A stretch of 64,000 nucleotides of DNA from Ruegeria lacuscaerulensis ITI-1157 (GTDB taxonomy: Bacteria; Pseudomonadota; Alphaproteobacteria; Rhodobacterales; Rhodobacteraceae): assembly GCA_000161775.1 (NCBI GenBank), contig GG704596.1:2561017-2625016 (forward strand), written 5' to 3'. The position numbers were made by a program, and so were the translations under genes. Positions 18,361-27,002 of this stretch are shown piece after piece (the first letter of the stretch is position 1; the number at the start of each line of letters is the position of its first letter). A model generated the notes under the pieces. That model had not been told where the DNA came from. It ran no database searches and was given only the letters and a program-made list of their open reading frames with translations.

Positions 18361-19815
18361 ATGGTTTCACGCGTCATACCTGTCGATCCGTTCGATCTGG
18401 TCATTTTCGGCGGCACCGGCGACCTTGCGCAGCGCAAGATTCTGCCGGCCTTGTTCCGTCGCTACTGTGCCGGGCAATGGCATGATGGTGTCCGCATCAT
18501 CGCTGCCGCGCGATCGGAGCATGATCCCGACGCCTTTCGTGCGATCGTTGCGCAGTCGCTGGCCGAATTCGCGCCGGAACATGCCGGGCAGGACGACCTG
18601 CGCAGCGGGTTCCTGCAAAGCCTGGATTATGTGCAACTGGACGCCGGGGCCGATTCCGGCTGGGACGTTCTGGCACGCAAGCTGACCGACGATCGGATCC
18701 GGGCCTTTTATTTCTCGGTCGGGCCAAGCCTGTTCGGGCCGCTGGCCGAGCGGATCCGGCAGCATGGGCTGGCCACCCCGCAGACGCGCATCGTTGTGGA
18801 AAAGCCATTCGGTCACGACCTGAAAAGCGCGCGCGCTCTGAACGCGACGCTGGCGGCCTATTTCGATGAAAGTCAAATCTACCGCATCGACCATTACTTG
18901 GGCAAGGAGACGGTCCAGAATCTGATGGCCGTCCGGTTCGGCAACATGCTGTTCGAGCCGCTGTGGAACAGCCAGTATGTCGACCACATCCAGATCACCG
19001 TCGCAGAAACCGTCGGCGTGGATGGCCGCGAGGAGTATTACGAGCGCGCCGGCGCCATGCGCGACATGGTGCAGAACCACCTGATGCAGCTGTTGTGCCT
19101 GATCGCGATGGAGCCGCCCGCCAAGTTCGATTCGGACGCGGTGCGGGACGAAAAGCTCAAGGTGATCCGCGCTCTGGACCCGGTGCAGCCGCATCACATC
19201 GTGCGTGGTCAGTATACCGGTGGCCCCGACGGGCCGGGTTATCGCGAGGCGGTGGGCAATCCGCGCTCGACCACCGAAAGCTATGTTGCGCTGCGGGCGC
19301 ATGTCAGCAACTGGCGGTGGGCGGGAACTCCGTTCTATCTGCGCACCGGCAAGCGGCTGGTGGCAAGGTCCTCGGTCATCAACGTGATCTTCAAGGACGC
19401 CCCGCACTCGATCTTCGGGGCCGAGGCCGGGCGGCATGCCAACACGCTGTCGATTCGACTGCAACCGAACGAAGGCATCACGCTGAAGGTCACGATCAAA
19501 GAGCCGGGGCAGGGCGGCATGCGCCTGATCGACGTGCCGCTCGACATGAGCTTTGCCGAGGCACTGGGCCCCGAGAATCTGGACGCGCCCGATGCCTATG
19601 AACGCCTGGTCATGGATGTGATCCGGGGCAACCAGACCCTGTTCATGCGCGGAGACGAGGTCGAGGCCGCCTGGGCCTGGACCGACCCGATCATCGCCGG
19701 ATGGCAGGCGCGCGGCGACGTGCCCAAACCTTATGACAGCGGCAGCACCGGTCCCGGCGACGCCGAGCTGCTGATGAAACGCGACGGTCGCCAATGGCAG
19801 GGGATCAAGCCATGA
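18361..19815 (+). CDS. zwf: Glucose-6-phosphate 1-dehydrogenase
   Basis: 484 aa. It oxidises glucose 6-phosphate to 6-phosphogluconolactone with NAD(P)+. It shows the dinucleotide loop FGGTGDLAQRKILPALF (residues 15-31), the active-site RIDHYLGKE (about 175-183) with its catalytic His/Lys environment, and VVEKPFGHD. Length is standard. It is the first gene of a tight zwf-pgl-pgi operon: its TGA overlaps the pgl ATG (ATGA at 19812-19815). In this bacterial group the pathway feeds the Entner-Doudoroff route, since phosphofructokinase is usually lacking. A LacI-like dyad lies 37 bp upstream. Confidence 0.96.
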   Translation: MVSRVIPVDPFDLVIFGGTGDLAQRKILPALFRRYCAGQWHDGVRIIAAARSEHDPDAFRAIVAQSLAEFAPEHAGQDDLRSGFLQSLDYVQLDAGADSGWDVLARKLTDDRIRAFYFSVGPSLFGPLAERIRQHGLATPQTRIVVEKPFGHDLKSARALNATLAAYFDESQIYRIDHYLGKETVQNLMAVRFGNMLFEPLWNSQYVDHIQITVAETVGVDGREEYYERAGAMRDMVQNHLMQLLCLIAMEPPAKFDSDAVRDEKLKVIRALDPVQPHHIVRGQYTGGPDGPGYREAVGNPRSTTESYVALRAHVSNWRWAGTPFYLRTGKRLVARSSVINVIFKDAPHSIFGAEAGRHANTLSIRLQPNEGITLKVTIKEPGQGGMRLIDVPLDMSFAEALGPENLDAPDAYERLVMDVIRGNQTLFMRGDEVEAAWAWTDPIIAGWQARGDVPKPYDSGSTGPGDAELLMKRDGRQWQGIKP

Positions 19816-20483
19816 ATATTCAAGAATACGCTGACCGTGACATGCTGGCCATCGACGTGGCCAATGCGTTGGCCGGAGAGCTGGAGGCCGCGCTGTTGCA
19901 CAATGACATCGTGGCCTTTGCCGTGCCCGGCGGCACAACACCCGGCCCGATCTTCGACAACCTGTGCGCGGCCGACCTGGCCTGGGACCGCGTGCGCGTG
20001 CTGCCCACTGACGAACGCTGCGTTCCGGCCGACAGCGACCGGTCGAACGAACGGCTGATCCGCGAGCGTCTGCTGACCAACCGCGCCGCCGCGGCCGAGT
20101 TCGTGCCGCTGTTCATTCCCGGCAAGTCGCCCGAGGACATCCTGCCCGAGATCGAGGCGCTGATCGCTCCGGTCCTGCCGCTGTCGGTTCTGGTGCTGGG
20201 CATGGGCGACGACATGCACACGGCCTCTCTGTTTCCGGGAATGGCCGGGCTGGACGCGGCCCTGGACGGGGATGCGCCCCCGCTGGCGGTTGCCCGGCCG
20301 CAGTCGCAGCCCGAGCCGCGCATCACGCTGACCGCGCCGGTGCTGAACGGGGCGTTGTCCAAGCATCTTGTGATTTTCGGCCCGAAAAAGCGCGACGCGT
20401 TGGAGCGGGCCATGTCCCTGCCGCCCGAAGAGGCTCCGATCGCGGCGGTGCTGGACGGCATAACGGTACATTGGGCGGAGTAG
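19812..20483 (+). CDS. pgl: 6-phosphogluconolactonase
   Basis: 223 aa. It hydrolyses 6-phosphogluconolactone to 6-phosphogluconate, the second step after Zwf. The NagB/Pgl fold is recognised by VAFAVPGGTTPGPIFDNL (about residues 37-54), VRVLPTDERCVPADSDRSNERLIRERLL (about 64-91) and L-G-M-G-D-D-M-H-T-A-S-L-F-P (about 134-147, family L-G-x-G-x-D-G-H-x-A-S-L-F-P with G replaced by M). The start is fixed at 19812 by the ATGA overlap with zwf. pgi begins 3 bp after its stop. Confidence 0.92.
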   Translation: MNIQEYADRDMLAIDVANALAGELEAALLHNDIVAFAVPGGTTPGPIFDNLCAADLAWDRVRVLPTDERCVPADSDRSNERLIRERLLTNRAAAAEFVPLFIPGKSPEDILPEIEALIAPVLPLSVLVLGMGDDMHTASLFPGMAGLDAALDGDAPPLAVARPQSQPEPRITLTAPVLNGALSKHLVIFGPKKRDALERAMSLPPEEAPIAAVLDGITVHWAE

Positions 20484-20486
20484 GAC

Positions 20487-22097
20487 ATGCAGCTCGACAA
20501 ACTCAGAACCCTGGCCGCGCAGGCGGCAGACACCCGTATCCTCGACCTGTTCGCGCAGGATCCCGACCGGGCGCAGGCCTTCTCGGCCTCGACCGGCGAC
20601 TTGCTGTTCGACTATTCGAAAACCCTGATCGACGCGGATATTCGCGCGGCGCTGATCGACCTGTGCGATCAGGCCGGTCTGGCCGAGCGGCGCGACGCGA
20701 TGTTCAGGGGCGACAAGATCAACGAGACCGAGGGCCGCGCGGTGCTGCATACGGCGCTGCGCAATCTGGACGGCGGCCCGGTCGAGGTTGATGGCCAGGA
20801 CGTGATGCCCGAGGTTCTGGATACCCTGCAGCGCATGCGCGTGTTCGCCGAAGAGGTCCGGGGCGGAACGGCCCAGGGGGCAGGGGGCAGCTTTACCGAC
20901 GTGGTGAATATCGGCATCGGCGGTTCGGACCTTGGGCCGGTGATGGCGACGCTGGCGCTGGCGCCCTATCACGACGGGCCGCGCCTGCACTATGTCTCGA
21001 ACGTGGATGGCGCGCATATCGCCGACACGCTGCGCGAACTGGACCCGACGCGGACGCTGATTATCGTGGCGTCCAAGACCTTTACCACCATCGAAACCAT
21101 GACCAACGCGCGGACCGCGCGGGCCTGGATGCTGGACGGCGGCGGCGACCCGGGGCGGCAGTTCGCGGCCGTGTCCAGCGCCGTGGATAAGACGGCAGAC
21201 TTCGGCATCCCGTCGGACCGCGTGTTCGGCTTTGCCGATTGGGTCGGCGGGCGCTACTCGGTCTGGGGTCCGGTCGGGCTGCCGGTGATGATCGCGGTGG
21301 GCTCGAACGCGTTTGACGCGTTCCTGCGCGGCGGGCAGGCGATGGACGTGCATTTCCGCGCCGCGGACTGGGCCGAGAACATGCCGGTGATGCTGGCGCT
21401 GGTGGGCATCTGGCACCGTCAGGTGCTGGGCTATGCCAGCCGCGCGGTGCTGCCCTATGATCAGAGGCTGCTGCGGCTGCCGGCCTATTTCCAGCAGCTC
21501 GAGATGGAATCGAACGGCAAATCGGTGGCCATGGACGGCTCGGCGCTGAGCGTGCCCTCGGGGCCGGTGGTCTGGGGCGAGCCCGGCACCAACGGGCAGC
21601 ACGCGTTCTACCAACTGATCCACCAGGGCACCGACGTGATCCCTTGCGAATTCATGGTGGCCGCCGAAGGCCACGAGCCCGAGCTGGCCCATCATCACCG
21701 TCTGCTGCTGGCCAACTGCCTGGCCCAGTCCGAGGCGTTGATGCGCGGCCGGTCGCTTGAGGAAGCGCGGGCGCGTATGGCCGAGAAGGGCCTGCAGGGC
21801 GACGAGTTGGAGCGTCAGGCCCGGCATCGCGTGTTCCCGGGCAACCGGCCCTCGACCACGCTGATCTATCCACGGCTGACGCCCTTCGTTCTGGGTCAGA
21901 TCATCGCGCTCTATGAGCACCGGGTGTTCGTTGAAGGCGTGCTGCTGGGCATCAACTCGTTCGACCAGTGGGGCGTGGAACTGGGCAAGGAGCTGGCCAC
22001 CTCGCTGGGGCCGATCGTCGATGGCGACGCAGGCACCGAGGGCAAGGACGGCTCGACCGCCGCACTTGTGGCCTATGCGCTGCGGTGCCGGGGCTGA
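20487..22097 (+). CDS. pgi: Glucose-6-phosphate isomerase
   Basis: 536 aa. It interconverts glucose 6-phosphate and fructose 6-phosphate. Signatures: [15 protein letters not shown] (about residues 137-151), the SIS segment [13 protein letters not shown], the PGI signature region [43 protein letters not shown] with catalytic Glu/His, and [12 protein letters not shown] near the C terminus with the catalytic lysine. It is the third gene of the zwf-pgl-pgi operon. With Zwf and Pgl it lets fructose 6-phosphate be cycled back into the oxidative branch. A hairpin follows at 22114. Confidence 0.96.
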   Translation: MQLDKLRTLAAQAADTRILDLFAQDPDRAQAFSASTGDLLFDYSKTLIDADIRAALIDLCDQAGLAERRDAMFRGDKINETEGRAVLHTALRNLDGGPVEVDGQDVMPEVLDTLQRMRVFAEEVRGGTAQGAGGSFTDVVNIGIGGSDLGPVMATLALAPYHDGPRLHYVSNVDGAHIADTLRELDPTRTLIIVASKTFTTIETMTNARTARAWMLDGGGDPGRQFAAVSSAVDKTADFGIPSDRVFGFADWVGGRYSVWGPVGLPVMIAVGSNAFDAFLRGGQAMDVHFRAADWAENMPVMLALVGIWHRQVLGYASRAVLPYDQRLLRLPAYFQQLEMESNGKSVAMDGSALSVPSGPVVWGEPGTNGQHAFYQLIHQGTDVIPCEFMVAAEGHEPELAHHHRLLLANCLAQSEALMRGRSLEEARARMAEKGLQGDELERQARHRVFPGNRPSTTLIYPRLTPFVLGQIIALYEHRVFVEGVLLGINSFDQWGVELGKELATSLGPIVDGDAGTEGKDGSTAALVAYALRCRG

Positions 22098-22113
22098 AGC
22101 CCTGAAAATCTGA

Positions 22114-22140
22114 CGACCTGCCGCAGCGGCAGGTCGCATT
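22114..22140 (+). terminator. Hairpin terminator after pgi
   Basis: CGACCTGCCG (22114-22123), loop CAG, CGGCAGGTCG (22127-22136), followed by CATTTCCTT. The 10-bp stem is perfect; the T tract is weak. Confidence 0.65.
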
Positions 22141-22145
22141 TCCTT

Positions 22146-22158
22146 ATTGTCAGACAAT
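22146..22158 (+). promoter_or_regulatory. GntR/FCD-type operator-like palindrome upstream of dmdB
   Basis: ATTGTC-A-GACAAT is a perfect 6+1+6 palindrome. Its core TTGTCAGACAA fits TnGTnnnACnA, the operator pattern known for FadR-like GntR regulators of the FCD subfamily. It lies 114 bp before the dmdB start and just after the pgi hairpin. No GntR gene is in the window. Confidence 0.4.
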
Positions 22159-22272
22159 TGATTGATTGGCAGGATCGGCCCCGAGGAGAAGCCCCGGGGC
22201 CGGCCACGCCGCCGTGCCGCCGGGCCGCAACAGACGCCGCATCAAGCCGGCGCGACAAATGGGAGGATGTCC

Positions 22273-23892
22273 ATGCTGGGACAGATGATGACGCAGCCGT
22301 TGTTGATTTCGTCACTGATTGATCATGCTGCGCGCTATCATGGTCAGACCGAGATCGTTTCGGTCGAAACCGACGGAACCGTCACTCGGACGAACTGGGG
22401 CGAGATCGCCGCCAATGCACGGCGCATGGGGTCGGCGCTGACCAAGCTGGGCCTGCAGCCGCAGGACCGGATCGGCACCCTGGCCTGGAACAACCGCCGG
22501 CATCTTGAGATCTACTATGCGGCCTCGGGCGCAGGATTCGTCTGCCACACGATCAACCCGCGCCTGTTTCCCGAACAGCTGGTGTACATCATCAACCACG
22601 CGCAGGACCGGGTGCTGTTCTTCGACGCCACCTTCCTCCCGCTGGTTGCTGCGATCCGCGATCAACTGACCGAGGTGAAGCATTTCGTCCTGATGGGACC
22701 GCGCAACGAGGACGCTCTGCAGCAGATCCCGGGCCTGGAATTCTATGACGAGTTGATCGAGACCGGCGACACCGATTTCGAATGGCCGGTCTTCGATGAA
22801 AACACCGCCTCCAGCCTGTGCTACACCTCGGGCACGACCGGCCACCCCAAGGGGGTTCTGTATTCGCATCGCTCGACCGTTCTGCACAGCTTTGCCTCGA
22901 ACACCCGCGACGTGATCGGGTATTCAGCGATGGATGTGGTGATGCCGGTGGTGCCGATGTTCCATGTCAACGCTTGGGGGTCGCCCTATGGCTGTGCGAT
23001 GTCCGGTGCGCAGATGGTGCTGCCAGGGCCCGACCTGCATGGCGAGGCGCTGGTGAACCTGATCGACACCTATGGCGTGACGCTGGCGATGGGGGTTCCC
23101 ACGATCTGGCAGGGCCTGCTGGCCCATGCCGCCAAATGCGGCACCAAGCTGGAAAGCCTCGAACGTACGGTGATCGGAGGCGCGGCGTGCCCGCCCTCGA
23201 TGATCGCGACCTTCCGGGAAAAATACGGCGTGGATACCGTGCATGCCTGGGGGATGAGCGAGATGAGCCCGCTGGGCACCGCCAACATCCCGCTGGCCAA
23301 ACATCGCAAGCTGCCGATCGAGGAACAGCACAAACTGCGCGAGAATCAGGGCCGTCCGCCCTTTGGGGTCGAGCTGAAGATCGTCGATGACGATGGCAAC
23401 GACCTGCCGCATGACGGGGTCACGCAGGGCGACCTGATGGTGCGCGGACACTGGGTGCTGGACAGCTATTTCCAGCTGAAGGATCAAGAGCTTCTGCAGG
23501 ATGGCTGGTTCGCCACCGGCGACGTGGCCACGCTGGACCCGGATGGCTATATGACCATCCGCGACCGTTCCAAGGACATCATCAAATCGGGCGGTGAATG
23601 GATCAGCTCGGTCGAGCTGGAAAACATCGCGGTGGCGCACCCGAAACTGGCCACCGCGGCGGTGATCGGCGTACCGCATCCCAAATGGGACGAACGTCCG
23701 CTGCTGGTGGCCGTCAAGGCCGAGGGCGAGGACCCGTCCGAGGCCGAGCTGCTGGAGTTTTTCGACGGCAAGATCGCTAAGTGGCAGGTGCCGGATAAAG
23801 TGGTCTTTGTCGACGCGCTGCCATTGAACGCAACGGGCAAGGTGCTGAAACGCAAGCTGCGGGATGAGTTCAAGGACGCCCTGACGGGGTGA
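22273..23892 (+). CDS. dmdB: 3-methylmercaptopropionate-CoA ligase (DmdB-type acyl-CoA ligase)
   Basis: 539 aa from ATG 22273 (MLGQMMTQPLL). It activates 3-methylmercaptopropionate (MMPA), the product of DMSP demethylation, to MMPA-CoA with ATP and CoA; such ligases also use other short and medium acids. ANL-superfamily motifs: YTSGTTGHPKG (184-194), VPMFHVNAWG (H231, W235), IGGAACPPSM (G302), GWFATGDVA, DRSKDIIKSGGEWIS hinge region and NATGKVLKRK with catalytic K523. H231, W235, G302 and K523 are the positions I recall from the Ruegeria lacuscaerulensis DmdB structural study, at the same numbering. No dmdA, dmdC or dmdD is adjacent. The general fatty-acyl ligase label would be the safe alternative. 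Confidence 0.82.
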   Translation: MLGQMMTQPLLISSLIDHAARYHGQTEIVSVETDGTVTRTNWGEIAANARRMGSALTKLGLQPQDRIGTLAWNNRRHLEIYYAASGAGFVCHTINPRLFPEQLVYIINHAQDRVLFFDATFLPLVAAIRDQLTEVKHFVLMGPRNEDALQQIPGLEFYDELIETGDTDFEWPVFDENTASSLCYTSGTTGHPKGVLYSHRSTVLHSFASNTRDVIGYSAMDVVMPVVPMFHVNAWGSPYGCAMSGAQMVLPGPDLHGEALVNLIDTYGVTLAMGVPTIWQGLLAHAAKCGTKLESLERTVIGGAACPPSMIATFREKYGVDTVHAWGMSEMSPLGTANIPLAKHRKLPIEEQHKLRENQGRPPFGVELKIVDDDGNDLPHDGVTQGDLMVRGHWVLDSYFQLKDQELLQDGWFATGDVATLDPDGYMTIRDRSKDIIKSGGEWISSVELENIAVAHPKLATAAVIGVPHPKWDERPLLVAVKAEGEDPSEAELLEFFDGKIAKWQVPDKVVFVDALPLNATGKVLKRKLRDEFKDALTG

Positions 23893-23913
23893 CTTGTGCG
23901 GGTCTTTGAGAAA

Positions 23914-23988
23914 TGGCTCCGGCGGTAGGGATCGAACCTACGACCAATTGATTAACAGTCAACTGCTCTACCGCTGAGCTACGCCGGA
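23914..23988 (-). tRNA. tRNA-Asn (GTT), first copy
   Basis: Minus-strand cloverleaf of 75 nt with encoded CCA: acceptor TCCGGCG/CGCCGGA, discriminator G, anticodon loop CTGTTAA giving GTT. T arm GTAGGTTCGATCCCTAC is regular. It is identical in sequence to the copy at 24131-24205. Confidence 0.95.
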
Positions 23989-23999
23989 ACGGTGCGCGC

Positions 24000-24029
24000 C
24001 GTATAGCAACCCGGTCCGGCGGCGTCCAG
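24000..24029 (-). promoter_or_regulatory. Promoter of the first tRNA-Asn copy
   Basis: On the minus strand CTGGAC (24029-24024), 18 bp, TATACG (24005-24000), 11 bp before the tRNA 5' end. The same arrangement precedes the second copy, which supports both. Confidence 0.55.
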
Positions 24030-24130
24030 AGGGCGACGCAAGATTTTTTCGATCGATTTTCTGGTCGCGCGAAAGCCGGGAAATGCGCGTCACGACGCAG
24101 ATTTCAGAACCGTCTTCGGGGGAGAGATTT

Positions 24131-24205
24131 TGGCTCCGGCGGTAGGGATCGAACCTACGACCAATTGATTAACAGTCAACTGCTCTACCGCTGAGCTACG
24201 CCGGA
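24131..24205 (-). tRNA. tRNA-Asn (GTT), second copy
   Basis: Same 75-nt sequence as 23914-23988, including CCA. The two genes are 142 bp apart in direct orientation, and both have their own promoter, so this is a tandem duplication that included the upstream region. Confidence 0.95.
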
Positions 24206-24214
24206 ACTGAGGCG

Positions 24215-24244
24215 GGTATAACAATCCGGTTTTTTGAGGTCCAG
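24215..24244 (-). promoter_or_regulatory. Promoter of the second tRNA-Asn copy
   Basis: On the minus strand CTGGAC (24244-24239), 18 bp, TATACC (24220-24215). The layout and the flanking CCCTCTGGAC are shared with the first copy, while the spacer has diverged. Confidence 0.55.
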
Positions 24245-24278
24245 AGGGGAAAAGCCGTGGAAGCAGATTTTTTTGACG

Positions 24279-25193
24279 TCAGTCGATCCGCCTGAATTCA
24301 GCTTGGATGCCAAGGGTGTCCTTGGGGGCAACAAGCCGTTTTCCGGTTAGATCGACCAGATGGGCAAAGACGTTGCGCTCGGCCGCGGGCAGCAGGGCAG
24401 GAGGTGTGTCGGAATAGATTCTGTGGGCCAGATCACGCGCGGTTCCAGCCGCCTGCGACAGAGCCTCGAGTATCTGCGCCTCGCGCGATTCGCGATGACT
24501 GATCAGCCAGTTGAGCCGGGCCGTGGGATCGGCGATCGGGGCACCGTGACCGGCGTGGAACACCGACCAGTTCCGGGCCCGCAATTTGTGGCACGACGCC
24601 ATGAAATCGGTCAGGTCTCCGTCGGGAGGGGAGACAAGGGAACTGGCCCAGCCCATCACATGATCGGCGGTGAAACAGACATCACCCCAGCCCAGCGCAA
24701 GATGATTGCCCAGATGTCCCGGCGTGTGAATCACGTCCAGCGACCAGTCCTCGCCTTCGATCCGGTCTCCGTCCGCCAGCTCGATATCCGGGCGAAAGTC
24801 CTTGTCGATACCCTCGCCGCCGCCGACAAGTCCCTGTGCGGCCAACCTGGTCATGACCGCGCTCCGTCCAGCCTGCGGTCCGCCAAAGGCCAGAATCGGC
24901 GCGCCAGTTCTGGCAGCCAGGGGGCGGGCCAGTGGGGAATGGTCAAGATGACTGTGCGATACGATGATATGGCTGATGCGTTGATCGGGGGCGAGTGCGT
25001 CAATGATCGCGTCCAGATGCGAAGTGCTGAGAGGGCCTGGGTCTATGACCGCCACCCCGCGATTCCCCAAAAGGTAGGTGTTGGTCCCGCGATAGGTCAT
25101 TGGCGATGGATTCGGCGCGACGATGCGACGAAGCCCCGGCTGCAGGTCCACGGGAATACCCGTCCGAGGGTTGAAATCGTCGGGTGGCAGCAT
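24279..25193 (-). CDS. MBL-fold metallo-hydrolase (LACTB2-like)
   Basis: 304 aa. Metallo-beta-lactamase fold: YRGTNTYLLGNRGVAVIDPGP (about residues 32-52), the dinuclear metal motif SHSHLDHSPLA (HxHxDH, about 78-88), IHTPGHLGNHLAL with the third histidine (about 155-167), FTADHVMGW with the bridging aspartate, and a C-terminal winged-helix-like region beginning HRESREAQIL, characteristic of LACTB2-type hydrolases. The substrate is unknown; relatives act on RNA or thioesters. I chose M at 25193 (MLPPDDFNP) over the ORF start at 25247, because the longer form would overlap the divergent histidine kinase start (25238). Confidence 0.85.
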   Translation of the reverse strand: MLPPDDFNPRTGIPVDLQPGLRRIVAPNPSPMTYRGTNTYLLGNRGVAVIDPGPLSTSHLDAIIDALAPDQRISHIIVSHSHLDHSPLARPLAARTGAPILAFGGPQAGRSAVMTRLAAQGLVGGGEGIDKDFRPDIELADGDRIEGEDWSLDVIHTPGHLGNHLALGWGDVCFTADHVMGWASSLVSPPDGDLTDFMASCHKLRARNWSVFHAGHGAPIADPTARLNWLISHRESREAQILEALSQAAGTARDLAHRIYSDTPPALLPAAERNVFAHLVDLTGKRLVAPKDTLGIQAEFRRID

Positions 25194-25237
25194 CCGGGCC
25201 TCTTTCTCTTGTCGGGTCGGCCCGCTAGGTTTAGCGC

Positions 25238-26557
25238 ATGATTGCACGCTGGCTCAAACGTTATATGCCGAACAGCCTTTACGCGCGCGCGGCGCTGATT
25301 CTGGTGCTGCCGGTGGTTGTCGTCCTGCTGGTGGTGTCGGTTGCCTTCGTGCGTGAGCATCTTGAAGACGTGACGGGGCAAATGACCCGAGCCGCATCGC
25401 GCGAGATCCAGCTGGTCCTCGACGAGATGGTGGGCGCAGAAACCCAGAATGAAGGTCTGGCGGAGGTGCGGCCGATCCTTTCGGGTCTGGATATGCGGGC
25501 GCGTTTCCTTGGACCCAATGAACTCCCGCGGCGAAAGGCACGGCGGTGGTACGATTTCATCGCGCCACAGATCGAGGAAGACCTGCAGGATTTGCTGCCC
25601 GATCTTGTTGCCGTGTCCCTGCCCAACAGCCAGTCCGCGACCCTGTACCTGCGGACGCATCTCGGCGTGCTTGAACTTGAATTCGATCGGCGGCGCCTGT
25701 CCATCGTTGCCCCGCATCAGCTGATCGTTACGATGATTTTCTTTGCCGTCGTGATGACGACGATATCGTTTATGTACATGCGCAATCAGCTGCGGCCGAT
25801 CACGCGCCTGGCCGCGGCTGCGCAGGCATTCGGCCGCGGCCGTGTGGTCCCTTTTTCGCCGGGTGGAGCGGTCGAGGTTCGGGCGGCCGGCAATGCCTTT
25901 TTGGACATGCGGGCGCGGATCGAACGACAGATCGAACAAAGAACCTTGATGCTCTCAGGGGTCAGTCACGACCTGCGCACACCCTTGACCCGCCTCAAGC
26001 TGGGCTTGTCGATGCTGCCCGAGGAGGACGCTGCACCGCTTCTGCAGGATGTCAATGAAATGCAGTCTCTGCTGGATGCGTTCTTGGATTTTTCGCGCGG
26101 CGCAGCCGAAGGCGAACCTGTCGAGGTGGACCCTGCGGATCTGTTGCGTCAGATCATCGAGGATGCCCGGCGGTCCGGGCACGCGGTCGAACTTGTCTCG
26201 GTCGAAGGCGAAGGAACGGCCATGCTGCGCCCCACTGCCATCCGGCGCGCGGTCGAGAACCTGATCGGCAACGCAGTCCGCTATGGGACGCGGGCCGTGG
26301 TCAGCGTCACACTGACCGGCAAGTCGCTGCGTATCCGGGTCGAAGATGATGGGCCGGGCATTCCGCCGGACCAGCGCACCGAGGCGATAAAGCCCTTCAG
26401 CCGCCTCGACCCCGCGCGCAACCAGAATCGGGGCAGCGGCGTCGGGCTCGGGCTGGCGATCGTGGCCGATGTGGCCCGTGCCCATGGCGGCGTGTTGCGC
26501 CTGAGCAAAAGCGAAAGCCTAGGCGGATTGTGTGCCGATATCATCATCGGGCGATGA
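25238..26557 (+). CDS. EnvZ-like sensor histidine kinase
   Basis: 439 aa. Layout: transmembrane 1 (about residues 17-38), a periplasmic domain (39-160), transmembrane 2 (about 163-181), HAMP (182-235), HisKA with phospho-acceptor H244 in SGVSHDLRTPLTRLK, and HATPase_c with N-box NLIGNAVRYG, D-D-G-P-G-I-P and GSGVGLGLAIVADVARAHGG. The EnvZ type is indicated by the short periplasmic domain and H-D-L-R-T-P. No response regulator gene is adjacent: upstream is a divergent hydrolase, and downstream the integrated element begins 10 bp past the stop. The partner may therefore lie elsewhere or have been separated by the insertion. Confidence 0.88.
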   Translation: MIARWLKRYMPNSLYARAALILVLPVVVVLLVVSVAFVREHLEDVTGQMTRAASREIQLVLDEMVGAETQNEGLAEVRPILSGLDMRARFLGPNELPRRKARRWYDFIAPQIEEDLQDLLPDLVAVSLPNSQSATLYLRTHLGVLELEFDRRRLSIVAPHQLIVTMIFFAVVMTTISFMYMRNQLRPITRLAAAAQAFGRGRVVPFSPGGAVEVRAAGNAFLDMRARIERQIEQRTLMLSGVSHDLRTPLTRLKLGLSMLPEEDAAPLLQDVNEMQSLLDAFLDFSRGAAEGEPVEVDPADLLRQIIEDARRSGHAVELVSVEGEGTAMLRPTAIRRAVENLIGNAVRYGTRAVVSVTLTGKSLRIRVEDDGPGIPPDQRTEAIKPFSRLDPARNQNRGSGVGLGLAIVADVARAHGGVLRLSKSESLGGLCADIIIGR

Positions 26558-26566
26558 ACGGGAAAA

Positions 26567-26582
26567 TGGTAGGCCCGGAGGG
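26567..26582 (+). repeat. attL: 16-bp direct repeat of the tRNA(CAT) 3' end
   Basis: TGGTAGGCCCGGAGGG, identical to 36902-36917, where it forms the last 16 nt (with CCA) of the tRNA gene. It marks the left junction of the integrated element, 9 bp after the histidine kinase stop. Confidence 0.9.
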
Positions 26583-26615
26583 CAACAGGACATTGCAAGA
26601 TATCAAGGGGATGGG

Positions 26616-27002
26616 GTGGCGAACCCCGCGAAAATCCCCGTTGATACTCAAGAAAAAAACAAAAGCCTGACGAACCGTTCGGTAAAAGAAAGCGCCGGTG
26701 CAGCTGCAACTGCGACCGACGCACATTCTTCCAAAAACGGCTCCTACCGTGCAGCAAATAATACCCCAAAGTGGGGAGAGAATTCAACCCATAATCGCGC
26801 CGGGCGCATGGTTGAATATGCCCTTACATTGGGCACCGCGGATGCTTGGCACGGTGCGGCTTACGTCTTTGCAGCGCGACTGACGGAACAGGAAAGGGCA
26901 GCGTTGGCATATGCCGCGCTCAAGAGCCTGGACCAAGACAACGCTTACATGGTGGCCAGCGCTACCCTCTTTGGCGTCCTGGGCGGGGAGGTGGTGCAAT
27001 GA
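26616..27002 (+). CDS. Hypothetical protein, first gene of the element
   Basis: 128 aa from GTG 26616, preceded by AAGGGG; an in-frame ATG at 26532 lies inside the histidine kinase gene and left of attL, so it cannot belong to the original element. The first 55 residues are polar and low-complexity (many N, S, T, A). The second half, MVEYALTLGTADAWHGAAYVFAARLTEQERAALAYAALKSLDQ, looks helical and ordered. I do not recognise a family. Its stop overlaps the next ATG (ATGA at 26999-27002), so the two small genes are coupled. Confidence 0.6.
   Translation: MANPAKIPVDTQEKNKSLTNRSVKESAGAAATATDAHSSKNGSYRAANNTPKWGENSTHNRAGRMVEYALTLGTADAWHGAAYVFAARLTEQERAALAYAALKSLDQDNAYMVASATLFGVLGGEVVQ

Noticed and set aside
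22162-22272. N-terminal extension of DmdB by 37 residues
   Set aside because: The extension is Arg/Pro/Gly-rich and unlike the family; starting at 22273 gives 539 aa and puts all key residues at the published numbering.
26532-26615. Upstream ATG extending the element's first gene into the histidine kinase
   Set aside because: The extension crosses attL and lies in chromosomal sequence; the GTG at 26616 has its own ribosome site.
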